NCBI GenBank assembly: GCA_030531135.1
Contig: JAUNOJ010000049.1
Location: 1 to 10,413, forward strand
Origin: Sutterellaceae bacterium
Lineage (GTDB): Bacteria > Pseudomonadota > Gammaproteobacteria > Burkholderiales > Burkholderiaceae_F
Length of the DNA stretch: 10,413 bases
Direction: 5' to 3'
Under the pieces are notes generated by a model that worked only from the letters and a program-made list of their open reading frames with translations, had not been told where the DNA came from and did no database searches. Positions 1 through 6,840 of this stretch are shown here, one piece after another (within the stretch, counting starts at the first letter, position 1; each line of letters begins with the position of its first letter). A program made the position numbers and the translations under genes.

Positions 1-2195
1 TCAACAAATTTGCCCTTCATGTGTGACATCTTTTCGAGGTCTTTCTTGCCGATAGCCTTTCTCAACGAATCGGCTTCCGCCATAGAAAAACCCGCCAAGT
101 CACGGCACACCTGCATGATTTGTTCTTGATACACCATGACGCCGTAAGTCTTAGACAAGGCATCCTTCAAAATCGGATGGTCGTAATGTGGCGCACGCAA
201 GCCCTGTTTAATGGCAATGTATTCGTCCGTCAAGCCCGAATCCAAAGGGCCGGGACGATACAAGGCGGTTGCGGCGGTTACGTCATCAAACGTCAAAGCG
301 CCACCACGTCCCAAACGACGCAAAAGGTTTTGCATACCTTGAGAATCGAACTGGAACACCGCCGTCGTGTCGCCACGCGCAAACGCATCCAAAACCTTCG
401 GATCGTTCAAAGGCAATGCAAGATAGTCAATATCTGCGCCATGACGTTTCTTAATGTACTCTTGGGCAATGTCCAACACGTCAAGCGTAGACAGCCCCAG
501 AATATCCATCTTAATCAGGCCATAATCCTCAACAACTCGCTTGTCCCAATTGACAACATTGCCTTCCGCACGTCGCTCGACAACGGCTCGATTGACCAAA
601 GGCTCGCCAGCTACCACCGTACCTGCCGCATGTTGTCCCAAAGAGCGCATAACACCTTCAAAACGAAGAGCGTGTCTCCAAACATCTGGAAAGTCCGACT
701 TGAGCTTGTCAATTTCGGGCACAAGATCGGCGGCTTCGCTCAAAGAGGCAGAGATGCCATTTTCTTTAGGAACAAGCTTTGTTGCCGTCATTTGCATGGG
801 CGTCAAGCCAAAAATGCGACCTGTGTCACGAAAAGCAGAAGCCGACGCCAAGGTGCCATAGTTGGAAATACCCGCAACACGATCCTCGCCATACTTAGCC
901 TTCAAATAGTCAATCACCATCGTGCGCTTAGTCGATTGATAGTCCAAGTCAACGTCGGGCAAGTCAATACGTGACGGATTGATAAAGCGTTCAAACACCA
1001 AGTTAAAACGAATCGGATCAACTTCGGTAATGCCCATCAAATAAGCAATCAAACTGCCGCCAGCCGAGCCACGAGCCGGGCCAAGACGAACGCCGTTTGT
1101 CTTTGACCAATTCACCAAGTCTGCAACTACCAAGAAGTAGTTGGCAAAACCCATCTTTTGAATGACGGACAACTCATAAGCCAGACGTTCTTTATAGACC
1201 GGCAACATAGATGCGTCAGGCTTATAGCCAAGTCGTTCCACAAACAAACGCCTTGCCCATCCTTCTTTGCATTGGCGAACAACTTCCAAGAATTCATTTT
1301 CGGCCATCTGCGGCAAACAAGGCTTGTGCTTTTCGAACTGATAGAACGGTTCAGATTGGAACGTCTCACCCTTTGCCGCGTCGCTGATAATGTTTTGTGC
1401 GACGCTTGCGCATTTAGGCCAATTTGCAACAACTCTCGTCCACATTTGCTGAAAGTCGTCTACCACTAAATCTCTATCTCGTTCAAGGGCGAAGTCACGC
1501 ACGAACTGATGCGGCAGAAAGCGACTTTTGATGTTGGTATTGGTGCAAACAGCCTTCAACGGCGTCATGGAGTACGCTTCGTCGTCAGTTGCATACATAG
1601 CGGGATAAGAAAGAACACCACCTTTGATTTTTGGGCTTTCACAGCACAGCCACCGTTCTTTGTTGACGCGATCCCAGTAAGGCGTATCAATGGGGCAAAA
1701 TTCGGCATAAAGCGAACAAGACGCATCAAGATTGATCTTGTCGAGTTGTTCTTGACTCGTCAAACCAAACAAGTCGCCAAATGTCACCACGCATTCGCGC
1801 AATTCCGTCAAATCCTCAAAGCCACCACGAGCGTTGTAATAAAAGCGTTCGTCAGAGTTTGCCTTGGTAAGAATTCTAAAAATGCTTTGAAGCCCCGCTT
1901 CCGTCTTGGGAAACACCTTCAAAGCGACGTATGGATCGTTGGCTTTGGCGCCGTCATTTTTGCGTGCCAAAGGGTTGGCATAGCAACGGAACTTAACACC
2001 AACCATAGCTTGGATGCCATTTTCCTTTGCCTTCTTTTGGAGGGAAATAAGAGAAGAGATCGTCATGTCGTCTGCAACGACGATTCTCTTTAAACCAATC
2101 TTTTTGGCGGAATTGACCAACTTATCTACAGTCAAAAGAGACTGACCGATTGAAAAGTCAGTCATAATGCCCATTCTAAAACCTTCGTAATCCAT
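1..2195 (-). CDS. dnaE: DNA polymerase III alpha subunit (DnaE-like), element-encoded, 3' end outside window
   Basis: Replicative C-family DNA polymerase, adding deoxynucleotides to a primer. The frame stays open for 731 codons from ATG at 2195 to the left edge, so the C-terminus is missing. Catalytic aspartates are visible: PDVDLDY at residues 413-419 (D414 and D416 match E. coli D401 and D403) and KMDILGL with D564 (matches D555). Other family blocks follow: TTAVFQFDSQGM, YRPGPLDSG, YGVMVYQEQIMQ and LRKAIGKK. The N-terminal PHP domain is recognisable but reads MTDFS where E. coli has HSDYS, so its metal-binding histidine is gone and PHP-based proofreading is unlikely. The start overlaps the stop of the upstream gene by one base (TGATG), with a GGAAAGAG stretch just before it, so translation is probably coupled. 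Low GC and phage-like neighbours suggest it is not the host's own dnaE. Family assignment is firm; element origin is inference. Confidence 0.93.
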   Translation of the reverse strand, partial: MDYEGFRMGIMTDFSIGQSLLTVDKLVNSAKKIGLKRIVVADDMTISSLISLQKKAKENGIQAMVGVKFRCYANPLARKNDGAKANDPYVALKVFPKTEAGLQSIFRILTKANSDERFYYNARGGFEDLTELRECVVTFGDLFGLTSQEQLDKINLDASCSLYAEFCPIDTPYWDRVNKERWLCCESPKIKGGVLSYPAMYATDDEAYSMTPLKAVCTNTNIKSRFLPHQFVRDFALERDRDLVVDDFQQMWTRVVANWPKCASVAQNIISDAAKGETFQSEPFYQFEKHKPCLPQMAENEFLEVVRQCKEGWARRLFVERLGYKPDASMLPVYKERLAYELSVIQKMGFANYFLVVADLVNWSKTNGVRLGPARGSAGGSLIAYLMGITEVDPIRFNLVFERFINPSRIDLPDVDLDYQSTKRTMVIDYLKAKYGEDRVAGISNYGTLASASAFRDTGRIFGLTPMQMTATKLVPKENGISASLSEAADLVPEIDKLKSDFPDVWRHALRFEGVMRSLGQHAAGTVVAGEPLVNRAVVERRAEGNVVNWDKRVVEDYGLIKMDILGLSTLDVLDIAQEYIKKRHGADIDYLALPLNDPKVLDAFARGDTTAVFQFDSQGMQNLLRRLGRGGALTFDDVTAATALYRPGPLDSGLTDEYIAIKQGLRAPHYDHPILKDALSKTYGVMVYQEQIMQVCRDLAGFSMAEADSLRKAIGKKDLEKMSHMKGKFV

Positions 2196-2725
2196 CACTC
2201 TTTCCACGTAATTTTTTCGCCGACAACTTCAATCAGCTTAAACTTCACAAGAATTTGCACGGCTAATGCGGCCATGCCCATAGCGGCCTTGTCTGGATCG
2301 TCGGTTGCGGAAACAACTAAGCGATCCTTCACTGCATTCACAACCCTTGGCGCCGTTGTGACGCCAAACTCACGAATGAGTTTGACAGTTGTCTCAAAAA
2401 AGGCGGGGGCGCTCGACAGATCATCAGCCACCCATTTGTCTTTAATGAGACCTTTACCAACCAAATCTTGGACTAGAAAGTCCATCTCTTTAGAGGATGC
2501 AACCCTTGATGCTTTGTAATCTGGGGTATTTTTGACACCCAAGGTTGCCATCAATTGCGCATGCTTTTTAAAAAACTTCGCAACATCGTAGTTCTGACAC
2601 ATCTCTTTCAGGCTTGTGAGACAAGTCTTGCCACAAGGCAAAAATTGCTCACAGCCCCGACAGCGTTGCGAGTTGTTGCTAAAGCATGAATACATGCCGT
2701 AGCACGTCGGCAAGTTGTCACTCAT
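2195..2725 (-). CDS. Unknown 176-aa protein with N-terminal cysteine cluster
   Basis: I do not recognise this family. With the start at 2725 the protein has 176 residues. The first 43 residues hold seven cysteines (C8, C14, C22, C25, C31, C35, C43), including CRGC, which suggests a zinc- or iron-sulfur-binding fold. The rest is mixed and mostly helical in appearance. The C-terminus, with an alternating hydrophobic stretch ending in a short strand-turn-strand (LIEVVGEKITW), could be a winged-helix fold, but that is a guess. An earlier ATG at 2764 would overlap the ATPase gene by 37 bases; I prefer 2725, which lies two bases after the ATPase stop and has GGGG upstream. Its stop overlaps the dnaE start by one base. 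Sitting between an AAA+ ATPase and a polymerase, it may be a DNA-binding or adaptor protein; this is inferred from position only. Confidence 0.75.
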   Translation of the reverse strand: MSDNLPTCYGMYSCFSNNSQRCRGCEQFLPCGKTCLTSLKEMCQNYDVAKFFKKHAQLMATLGVKNTPDYKASRVASSKEMDFLVQDLVGKGLIKDKWVADDLSSAPAFFETTVKLIREFGVTTAPRVVNAVKDRLVVSATDDPDKAAMGMAALAVQILVKFKLIEVVGEKITWKE

Positions 2726-2727
2726 AC

Positions 2728-3897
2728 TCAAACCCCAAAGATGCGTTGTGCGTAGCCTTCGCAAGCCTTTTTATCGACTGCGTTCAACTTATTGAAGAAG
2801 GCAAGTTCAAGGCCGGTTGCAAAGCTTGCATGGGCAATGCCGAGCTTGGCCGCAAACAACAAAGTACGCGGAGAAATCGTGTCGGAAATCTTGCCCGCAT
2901 CAAACGATTCTCTGACGGATGCGGCAAAGCGCACCAAATCTTGAGCATCCTTTTCAGAAACCTTGGCGTTCTGACAAAGGATTTTCGATTCGTCTTCCTC
3001 AGACATGTACGCTTTGCGAATCACCAAGCCAAAACGGTCGTAATTGGCAGAGTTCTGAATCGTCGTGCCCTGATACAAGCCCGATTCGTCACCCGTCCCG
3101 TTCGTATTACCAGTCGCAAAGAAGCGGAAATTCTTATGCGGGCGAATAACTCTCATAGAAACAGGCGCTTCTTTGATCGTCAAGGGCTTGCCCTCCAAAA
3201 CAGCTTGATAGGTTGCCAAAACGCTCGGCATGGCAAAGTCGTATTCGTCGGCAAGATAAGCCCAGCCATTGAGCATTGCCATAGGCAACGGGCCAAGCTC
3301 AAATTCGGTTGCGCCATTACGCACAACCCATTGACCAACAATCTGCGATTCTTCCGTATTGACTGTGTGCTGAACACGCATCAAGGGACGATTCGTGCGG
3401 GCGCAAATTTGCTCAACGAGTTCGGTCTTGCCTGCGCCCTTGTGCCCCCAAATGTAGACGGGTATATTCATTTCGACGCCCGACATAACCTTTTTCAACT
3501 CGACGACATCAAAAATGTAATCATTGTTGACTTCGGGAATTAGCAAAGATGCTTCCGTTGCCAGAGTATTAGCGGGGTCGCTCGTATCGGGCTTGTCCAA
3601 AACGGTAATTGGAATCGGTTTTCTTTTGGTCGAAAGAGTGTTGGCATCTCTCTTGTTCAACTTAAAAACATCATGGAAAGGAGTCTTGCCCAACATGCTG
3701 GCGGCTTCGGCTTCTTTCTCTTCTTGCTTTTGCTCGTACTCAGCCAATGCCTTTTTGGCGTATTCAGAAAGAATGGGCGCCTTGGGGAAACGGCGTTGAT
3801 ATTCTTCAACACTCATTTCCGGGTGTGCTTTTTGCAAGTGAATTTGAATTGAATGCGTCAGTGCGTTACAAATTTCACATTTAATTTTTTCAGCCAT
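2728..3897 (-). CDS. MoxR/CobS-type AAA+ ATPase with N-terminal zinc finger
   Basis: An AAA+ ATPase of the MoxR group (CobS/NorQ/CbbQ-like), a family that uses ATP to remodel partner proteins together with a VWA-domain protein. Residues 7-25 form a C2H2-type finger (C7, C10, H20, H25), followed by a charged helix to about residue 66. The AAA+ core begins near residue 120: Walker A GHKGAGKT (151-158), Walker B AYLADEYD with D217 and E218, sensor 1 in FFATGNTN (N264), a candidate arginine finger R288 in NYDRF, and sensor 2 SPRTLL (R344). All catalytic elements appear intact. It starts 17 bases after the VWA gene, which supports a functional pair; no clear Shine-Dalgarno is visible, so translation may depend on readthrough from upstream. 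Phage copies are often called CobS, but there is nothing else for cobalamin synthesis here, so that label should not be taken as its function. Confidence 0.9.
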   Translation of the reverse strand: MAEKIKCEICNALTHSIQIHLQKAHPEMSVEEYQRRFPKAPILSEYAKKALAEYEQKQEEKEAEAASMLGKTPFHDVFKLNKRDANTLSTKRKPIPITVLDKPDTSDPANTLATEASLLIPEVNNDYIFDVVELKKVMSGVEMNIPVYIWGHKGAGKTELVEQICARTNRPLMRVQHTVNTEESQIVGQWVVRNGATEFELGPLPMAMLNGWAYLADEYDFAMPSVLATYQAVLEGKPLTIKEAPVSMRVIRPHKNFRFFATGNTNGTGDESGLYQGTTIQNSANYDRFGLVIRKAYMSEEDESKILCQNAKVSEKDAQDLVRFAASVRESFDAGKISDTISPRTLLFAAKLGIAHASFATGLELAFFNKLNAVDKKACEGYAQRIFGV

Positions 3898-3914
3898 GAT
3901 TGTGTATACAAAAA

Positions 3915-5870
3915 TTAAGGGTTCAAGAAAAGACCGTACAACTCTTTGACAACCGTCGTCGGTAGTTTGCCAATATCGTTAATCACCACACTTTTGGGGT
4001 AGTATCTTTTTACCGCGCTTGAAAGAACGCCGATGCCAATAACCTTGACCTTTCGGGATACTTCATTGACCGTCGCTCTCAAATGACTAGCTTGGGCACT
4101 CCAATTTCCATGCGCCTCTGGCTCTCCATCTGAAAGAACAATTAGAATCTTTCCCTTGGTTGGTTGGGACAGCAGTCGATTCGCGGCAATCTGTACCGAT
4201 TCACCATCCACATTATTTCTTAGCACGCCATTCTCGTCTGAGGCGACGCTTACAAGGCGTTGCTTGACGTTGTAATCAAGCTTGTCATTGAAGCTTTTGA
4301 AGATAGGGATATACAAAGGCTCAACTCTGGAATAATCTCCCCAATCTCCGCCCGAAAGATCGCCGCGTAGTGTCGTAAATCCAATCGCTTCGCATTTAAT
4401 GCCCATGCGCGTCAATACCTGCAAAAAGACATAACCAGCTTGCGCCGCCAGTTTGATCTTTGCCCCGCTCATAGAGCCTGAGCAATCAATTAGCAAAGAG
4501 ACGGATACGTCTTTGCTTTCGCCTTCTTCTTTGCGACGAAAAACGCGAGAGTCATTCAGCAATACTCTTGACAAAGAAGCCGCGTGAAGTTTTCCCGACC
4601 TATGGCCGGGTGTCCACACTGCCATTGAACGAGCGGCGATTGCTCGCTCAAGTTTCTTTTGCACCGCATTGGTAACGCCGTCAATACCTTCGTCAATAAT
4701 CGACGTAGAGAGTGTGTGCGACGATGACGCCCTTGCATAGTCGATTCGATCAAAGTCAGTGGTTGGCACAACATAGTTGTCGCTTTCCATCATTTCTTCG
4801 ACGAGCTTGGAAATCTTGTGCTCAAGGCGCTTAAGAGACTTCTCAAGCGTCTCTTCTGACAAAGAAGCGGATGGAGAGAATTCGCCTTCTGCTATCTCCT
4901 CAATCTCCTTCGTTCGTTCTTTTGTTGTTTTGGGCTTGGACTTTGCCTTTGCTGTGTCTTTCTTGTCTTCGCCAGATGCGGATTCGCCTTCACCTTCGGA
5001 GTCTTTCTTTTCGTCCTTTTCTTCCGATTTGTCACCGTCAGATTCGTCTGACTTAGACTCTTCACCCTTGTCGTCTTCTTTATCCTTACTTTTGGATTCC
5101 GTGGATTCTTTGGGCGCGTCCTTTGAGTCTTCTTTCGAGTCGCCGTCACTAGCTATGGGAACCATTTCGCCACCTTCTGAGGACTCGCCCTTTTCACCCT
5201 CCCCTGTCGCAGACGTTTCAGGCGCCGCGCCAGCATCGTCCAAATGAAAAAGCTTTTTCAGTTTTTGAGAAAACTCATAGGCGTCTTGCAGAGAAGTCAG
5301 CTTGGAAATTGGATCGTCGCCAAAATTCTCGGCAACAATCTTGCAAATCGCTTTCATTTCGGCATGGGCGTTAACAACTTCTTGGCAGTCTTCCATACCA
5401 TTCATTGCACGCAGGCCGGGGATTAGGGTGTCAATAATTAGACTTCTTGTGTCTTCTTTTGCAGAGTCATAAACCTCCTTAACCCATTTTTTGTCAAAGA
5501 GGAAACGATGCACGATTCGAAAGTTGTGTCGGCACCCCTTGAATGCCGTCATCATTTCGCGTTCCATCCGTGCGTCTTCAACGACGTTCAAAAGAAAGCG
5601 ATCCAATTCGTTGGGAATTGTTAGCGTGGGCAAGTCCGTGGAAAAGATTGCATGCCCAACTTCGTGATCGACGACGCCTTGCAAGACTGAAAGTTCTTGT
5701 TCGGAAGTTTTACTTGAAATCATGGGCAGTTTGATTGTAATCCCGCCCCTTTTGTGAAATTCGGTTTTTGGTTGCGTCGTTTCGCGGGAAAAGGACACCT
5801 TGACATCCTTCTCCGCAAGCATTCTTACAAGCGGCTCAATCGACGCTTTCAACACGTTTACTTCGCTCAT
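3915..5870 (-). CDS. CobT-like VWA-domain protein with HEXXH zincin-like N-terminus
   Basis: A 651-residue three-part protein. Residues 1-210 are globular and contain HEVGH (69-73) followed by VVEDARMERE (97-106). An HEXXH helix followed by a downstream acidic residue is the pattern of zincin metalloproteases, with H69 and H73 as metal ligands, E70 as catalytic base and E98 as possible third ligand. Residues about 213-330 are a low-complexity linker of Ser, Glu, Asp and Lys. Residues about 335-450 are helical and basic, and residues 455-651 are a VWA domain with an intact MIDAS motif DCSGSMS (462-468) and LSDGEP (579-584). The VWA partner of MoxR ATPases is usually encoded next to them, as here. 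GAGAAG precedes the ATG at 5870; the start lies inside the end of the 71-aa gene (35-base overlap). It resembles phage proteins annotated CobT; a chelatase role is unlikely here. Confidence 0.88.
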   Translation of the reverse strand: MSEVNVLKASIEPLVRMLAEKDVKVSFSRETTQPKTEFHKRGGITIKLPMISSKTSEQELSVLQGVVDHEVGHAIFSTDLPTLTIPNELDRFLLNVVEDARMEREMMTAFKGCRHNFRIVHRFLFDKKWVKEVYDSAKEDTRSLIIDTLIPGLRAMNGMEDCQEVVNAHAEMKAICKIVAENFGDDPISKLTSLQDAYEFSQKLKKLFHLDDAGAAPETSATGEGEKGESSEGGEMVPIASDGDSKEDSKDAPKESTESKSKDKEDDKGEESKSDESDGDKSEEKDEKKDSEGEGESASGEDKKDTAKAKSKPKTTKERTKEIEEIAEGEFSPSASLSEETLEKSLKRLEHKISKLVEEMMESDNYVVPTTDFDRIDYARASSSHTLSTSIIDEGIDGVTNAVQKKLERAIAARSMAVWTPGHRSGKLHAASLSRVLLNDSRVFRRKEEGESKDVSVSLLIDCSGSMSGAKIKLAAQAGYVFLQVLTRMGIKCEAIGFTTLRGDLSGGDWGDYSRVEPLYIPIFKSFNDKLDYNVKQRLVSVASDENGVLRNNVDGESVQIAANRLLSQPTKGKILIVLSDGEPEAHGNWSAQASHLRATVNEVSRKVKVIGIGVLSSAVKRYYPKSVVINDIGKLPTTVVKELYGLFLNP

Positions 5871-6051
5871 GTTCTTCTCGTAATAAACAAATCATTTGCT
5901 TGTCGCCCCAGTTGTTCACCGTCAGGGCAACGTGACCTAATTCAGGATGTTCCAGCTCAAAAACTCCTTCGCCGTGATTCTTAATGATCTTTGACGCTTC
6001 CAAAGCCACCAAGGCTTCGTTATAAGAAATCAGTTTCACAGGGTTGTTCAT
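5836..6051 (-). CDS. Unknown 71-aa protein, first gene of the operon
   Basis: I do not recognise it. It is a small soluble protein with one cysteine and no membrane segment; the sequence alternates hydrophobic and charged residues and looks like a small alpha/beta fold (for example GEGVFELEHPELGHVALTV). GGAG lies about eight bases before the ATG. Its last 35 bases overlap the start of the VWA gene, implying translational coupling. It is the first gene after the predicted promoter, so it would be made in the greatest amount. No function can be assigned. Confidence 0.65.
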   Translation of the reverse strand: MNNPVKLISYNEALVALEASKIIKNHGEGVFELEHPELGHVALTVNNWGDKQMICLLREEHERSKRVESVD

Positions 6052-6125
6052 GGCTTTTCTCCACTGTCCAAAAGATTAAAAGATGGGGTCTGCGCTCATT
6101 GAGGAGACGAATTTAGATGACCTGA

Positions 6126-6154
6126 AATATATATGTACAAAGCAATCTTGTCCA
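6126..6154 (-). promoter_or_regulatory. Predicted sigma70 promoter of the polymerase/ATPase operon
   Basis: On the minus strand, TGGACA (6154-6149; five of six match TTGACA) and TATATT (6131-6126; five of six match TATAAT) are separated by exactly 17 bases. Transcription would begin near 6119, giving a leader of about 70 bases before the 71-aa gene. No other promoter of similar quality was seen upstream of the operon. Confidence 0.6.
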
Positions 6155-6184
6155 AGGATTAGTTAAGAAATATTTATCTCATTC

Positions 6185-6198
6185 TTGATATTTATCAA
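6185..6198. promoter_or_regulatory. Palindrome TTGATA-tt-TATCAA, possible operator
   Basis: A perfect 6+2+6 inverted repeat, extended outward by CAT/ATG with two mismatches per side. It lies about 30 bases upstream of the operon's -35 box, between the divergent regulator and the operon. It could bind the XRE regulator or an activator. AT-rich DNA produces such palindromes by chance, so confidence is modest. Confidence 0.35.
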
Positions 6199-6235
6199 TG
6201 ATGCCAAGCTCATTTTGGCTTGAAAACGCCTAATT

Positions 6236-6264
6236 TTCGGTAGTTTGGTATATGCTGCTAGGGT
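6236..6264 (+). promoter_or_regulatory. Tentative promoter of the XRE regulator gene
   Basis: TTCGGT (6236-6241) and an extended -10 TGC-TAGGGT (hexamer 6259-6264) are separated by 17 bases. The -35 match is weak. The start point would fall inside the palindrome at 6269-6285, which would fit autorepression. The AT-rich stretch at 6294-6303 could instead supply a -10. Confidence 0.33.
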
Positions 6265-6268
6265 ACAG

Positions 6269-6285
6269 AATTCGCAATGCGAATT
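6269..6285. promoter_or_regulatory. 17-bp palindromic operator AATTCGCA-a-TGCGAATT
   Basis: A perfect inverted repeat with 8-bp arms and a one-base centre, 48 bp upstream of the XRE regulator's start codon. Its size and symmetry match operators of dimeric lambda-repressor-like HTH proteins. Its placement just downstream of the tentative -10 suggests autoregulation. Binding by the neighbouring regulator is inferred. Confidence 0.6.
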
Positions 6286-6332
6286 TGTAGGATCATATAT
6301 ATTTTTAATCTTTATCTTCATTTGGAAACGTT

Positions 6333-6821
6333 ATGACCAACCCATCCTTTAAACCTTCGCTTAAGTCAGTCATTTTCTCTGCACTTGAACAAAGCGGAAT
6401 ATCCCGCGTAGATTTGTCTCAACGTCTCGGATTGAATCGAAATGCCGTCACTATATGGGCAATGAAAGGCTCAAAAATTCCATTCGCCCATCTCGCCACA
6501 CTATCCAGTATTCTCGGGCTTGATCCCGTCTATATTAGAAATCTTGCCCTGTCTGAGCTACATCCAGAACTGTTTAAGGATGACGAACGCATTCGCAGTT
6601 TGGGTGAGATTACGAAGAATGAGTCTGAGTTTTTGGAGATATTGCGTTCTAGCAATAAGATCAATCCAAAAATGAATGAGGAACAGAAAGAAGCTTTCCG
6701 AAAGTTTGTGGACTCTTTGGATGGCGATGTTCGGATTACTGACTCAATAAAGTCAAAACCCGGTCGCAGAAAGAAGAAGGTTGCTGAGGAGCCTCAAAAA
6801 GAATCAACTTCTGAGGAGTAG
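6333..6821 (+). CDS. XRE-family (lambda repressor-like) transcriptional regulator
   Basis: A 162-aa DNA-binding protein. Residues about 10-66 form a five-helix HTH_XRE domain: the core reads ISRVDLSQRLGL then NRNAVTIWAMKGS, followed by the helices ending SSILGLDPVYI. The rest is a charged helical segment, possibly for dimerisation, ending in a basic tail GRRKKK (about 145-150) and an acidic end. There is no S24/LexA-type autocleavage domain, so direct SOS-driven self-cleavage is not expected. The start at 6333 has only a weak GGA upstream. It is divergent from the operon on the minus strand across a 281-bp region with palindromes, the usual layout of a phage or element immunity region. It probably represses the operon or itself. 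Low GC (about 38% in a sampled line) marks it as part of the acquired segment. Confidence 0.85.
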   Translation: MTNPSFKPSLKSVIFSALEQSGISRVDLSQRLGLNRNAVTIWAMKGSKIPFAHLATLSSILGLDPVYIRNLALSELHPELFKDDERIRSLGEITKNESEFLEILRSSNKINPKMNEEQKEAFRKFVDSLDGDVRITDSIKSKPGRRKKKVAEEPQKESTSEE

Positions 6822-6840
6822 GTGTCCCAATGGTGTCCCA
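6821..6840 (+). repeat. Two 9-bp direct repeats GGTGTCCCA, 11 bp apart
   Basis: Copies at 6821-6829 and 6832-6840, start to start 11 bp, so on the same helix face. A third copy in inverted orientation with one mismatch (reverse complement GGTGTTCCA) is at 6873-6881. Short repeats with helical spacing beside a predicted element end resemble arm-type integrase binding sites; that role is inferred. Confidence 0.55.

Noticed and set aside
120..974. Open plus-strand frame of 284 codons
   Set aside because: It is in codon register opposite dnaE, whose minus-strand frame carries clear polymerase motifs; the plus-strand product has no recognisable features.
2726..2764. Longer start at 2764 for the cysteine-rich protein
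   Set aside because: It would overlap the ATPase coding sequence by 37 bases; the ATG at 2725 directly follows the ATPase stop.
4777..5247. Plus-strand serine/leucine-rich open frame
   Set aside because: It is the complement of the low-complexity acidic linker of the VWA protein; such composition leaves the opposite frame free of stops.
2728..5870. Cobalamin synthesis genes (cobS/cobT cobaltochelatase)
   Set aside because: Similarity is at the level of AAA+ and VWA domains; no CobN or other cobalamin gene is nearby, and the HEXXH domain and operon with dnaE point elsewhere.
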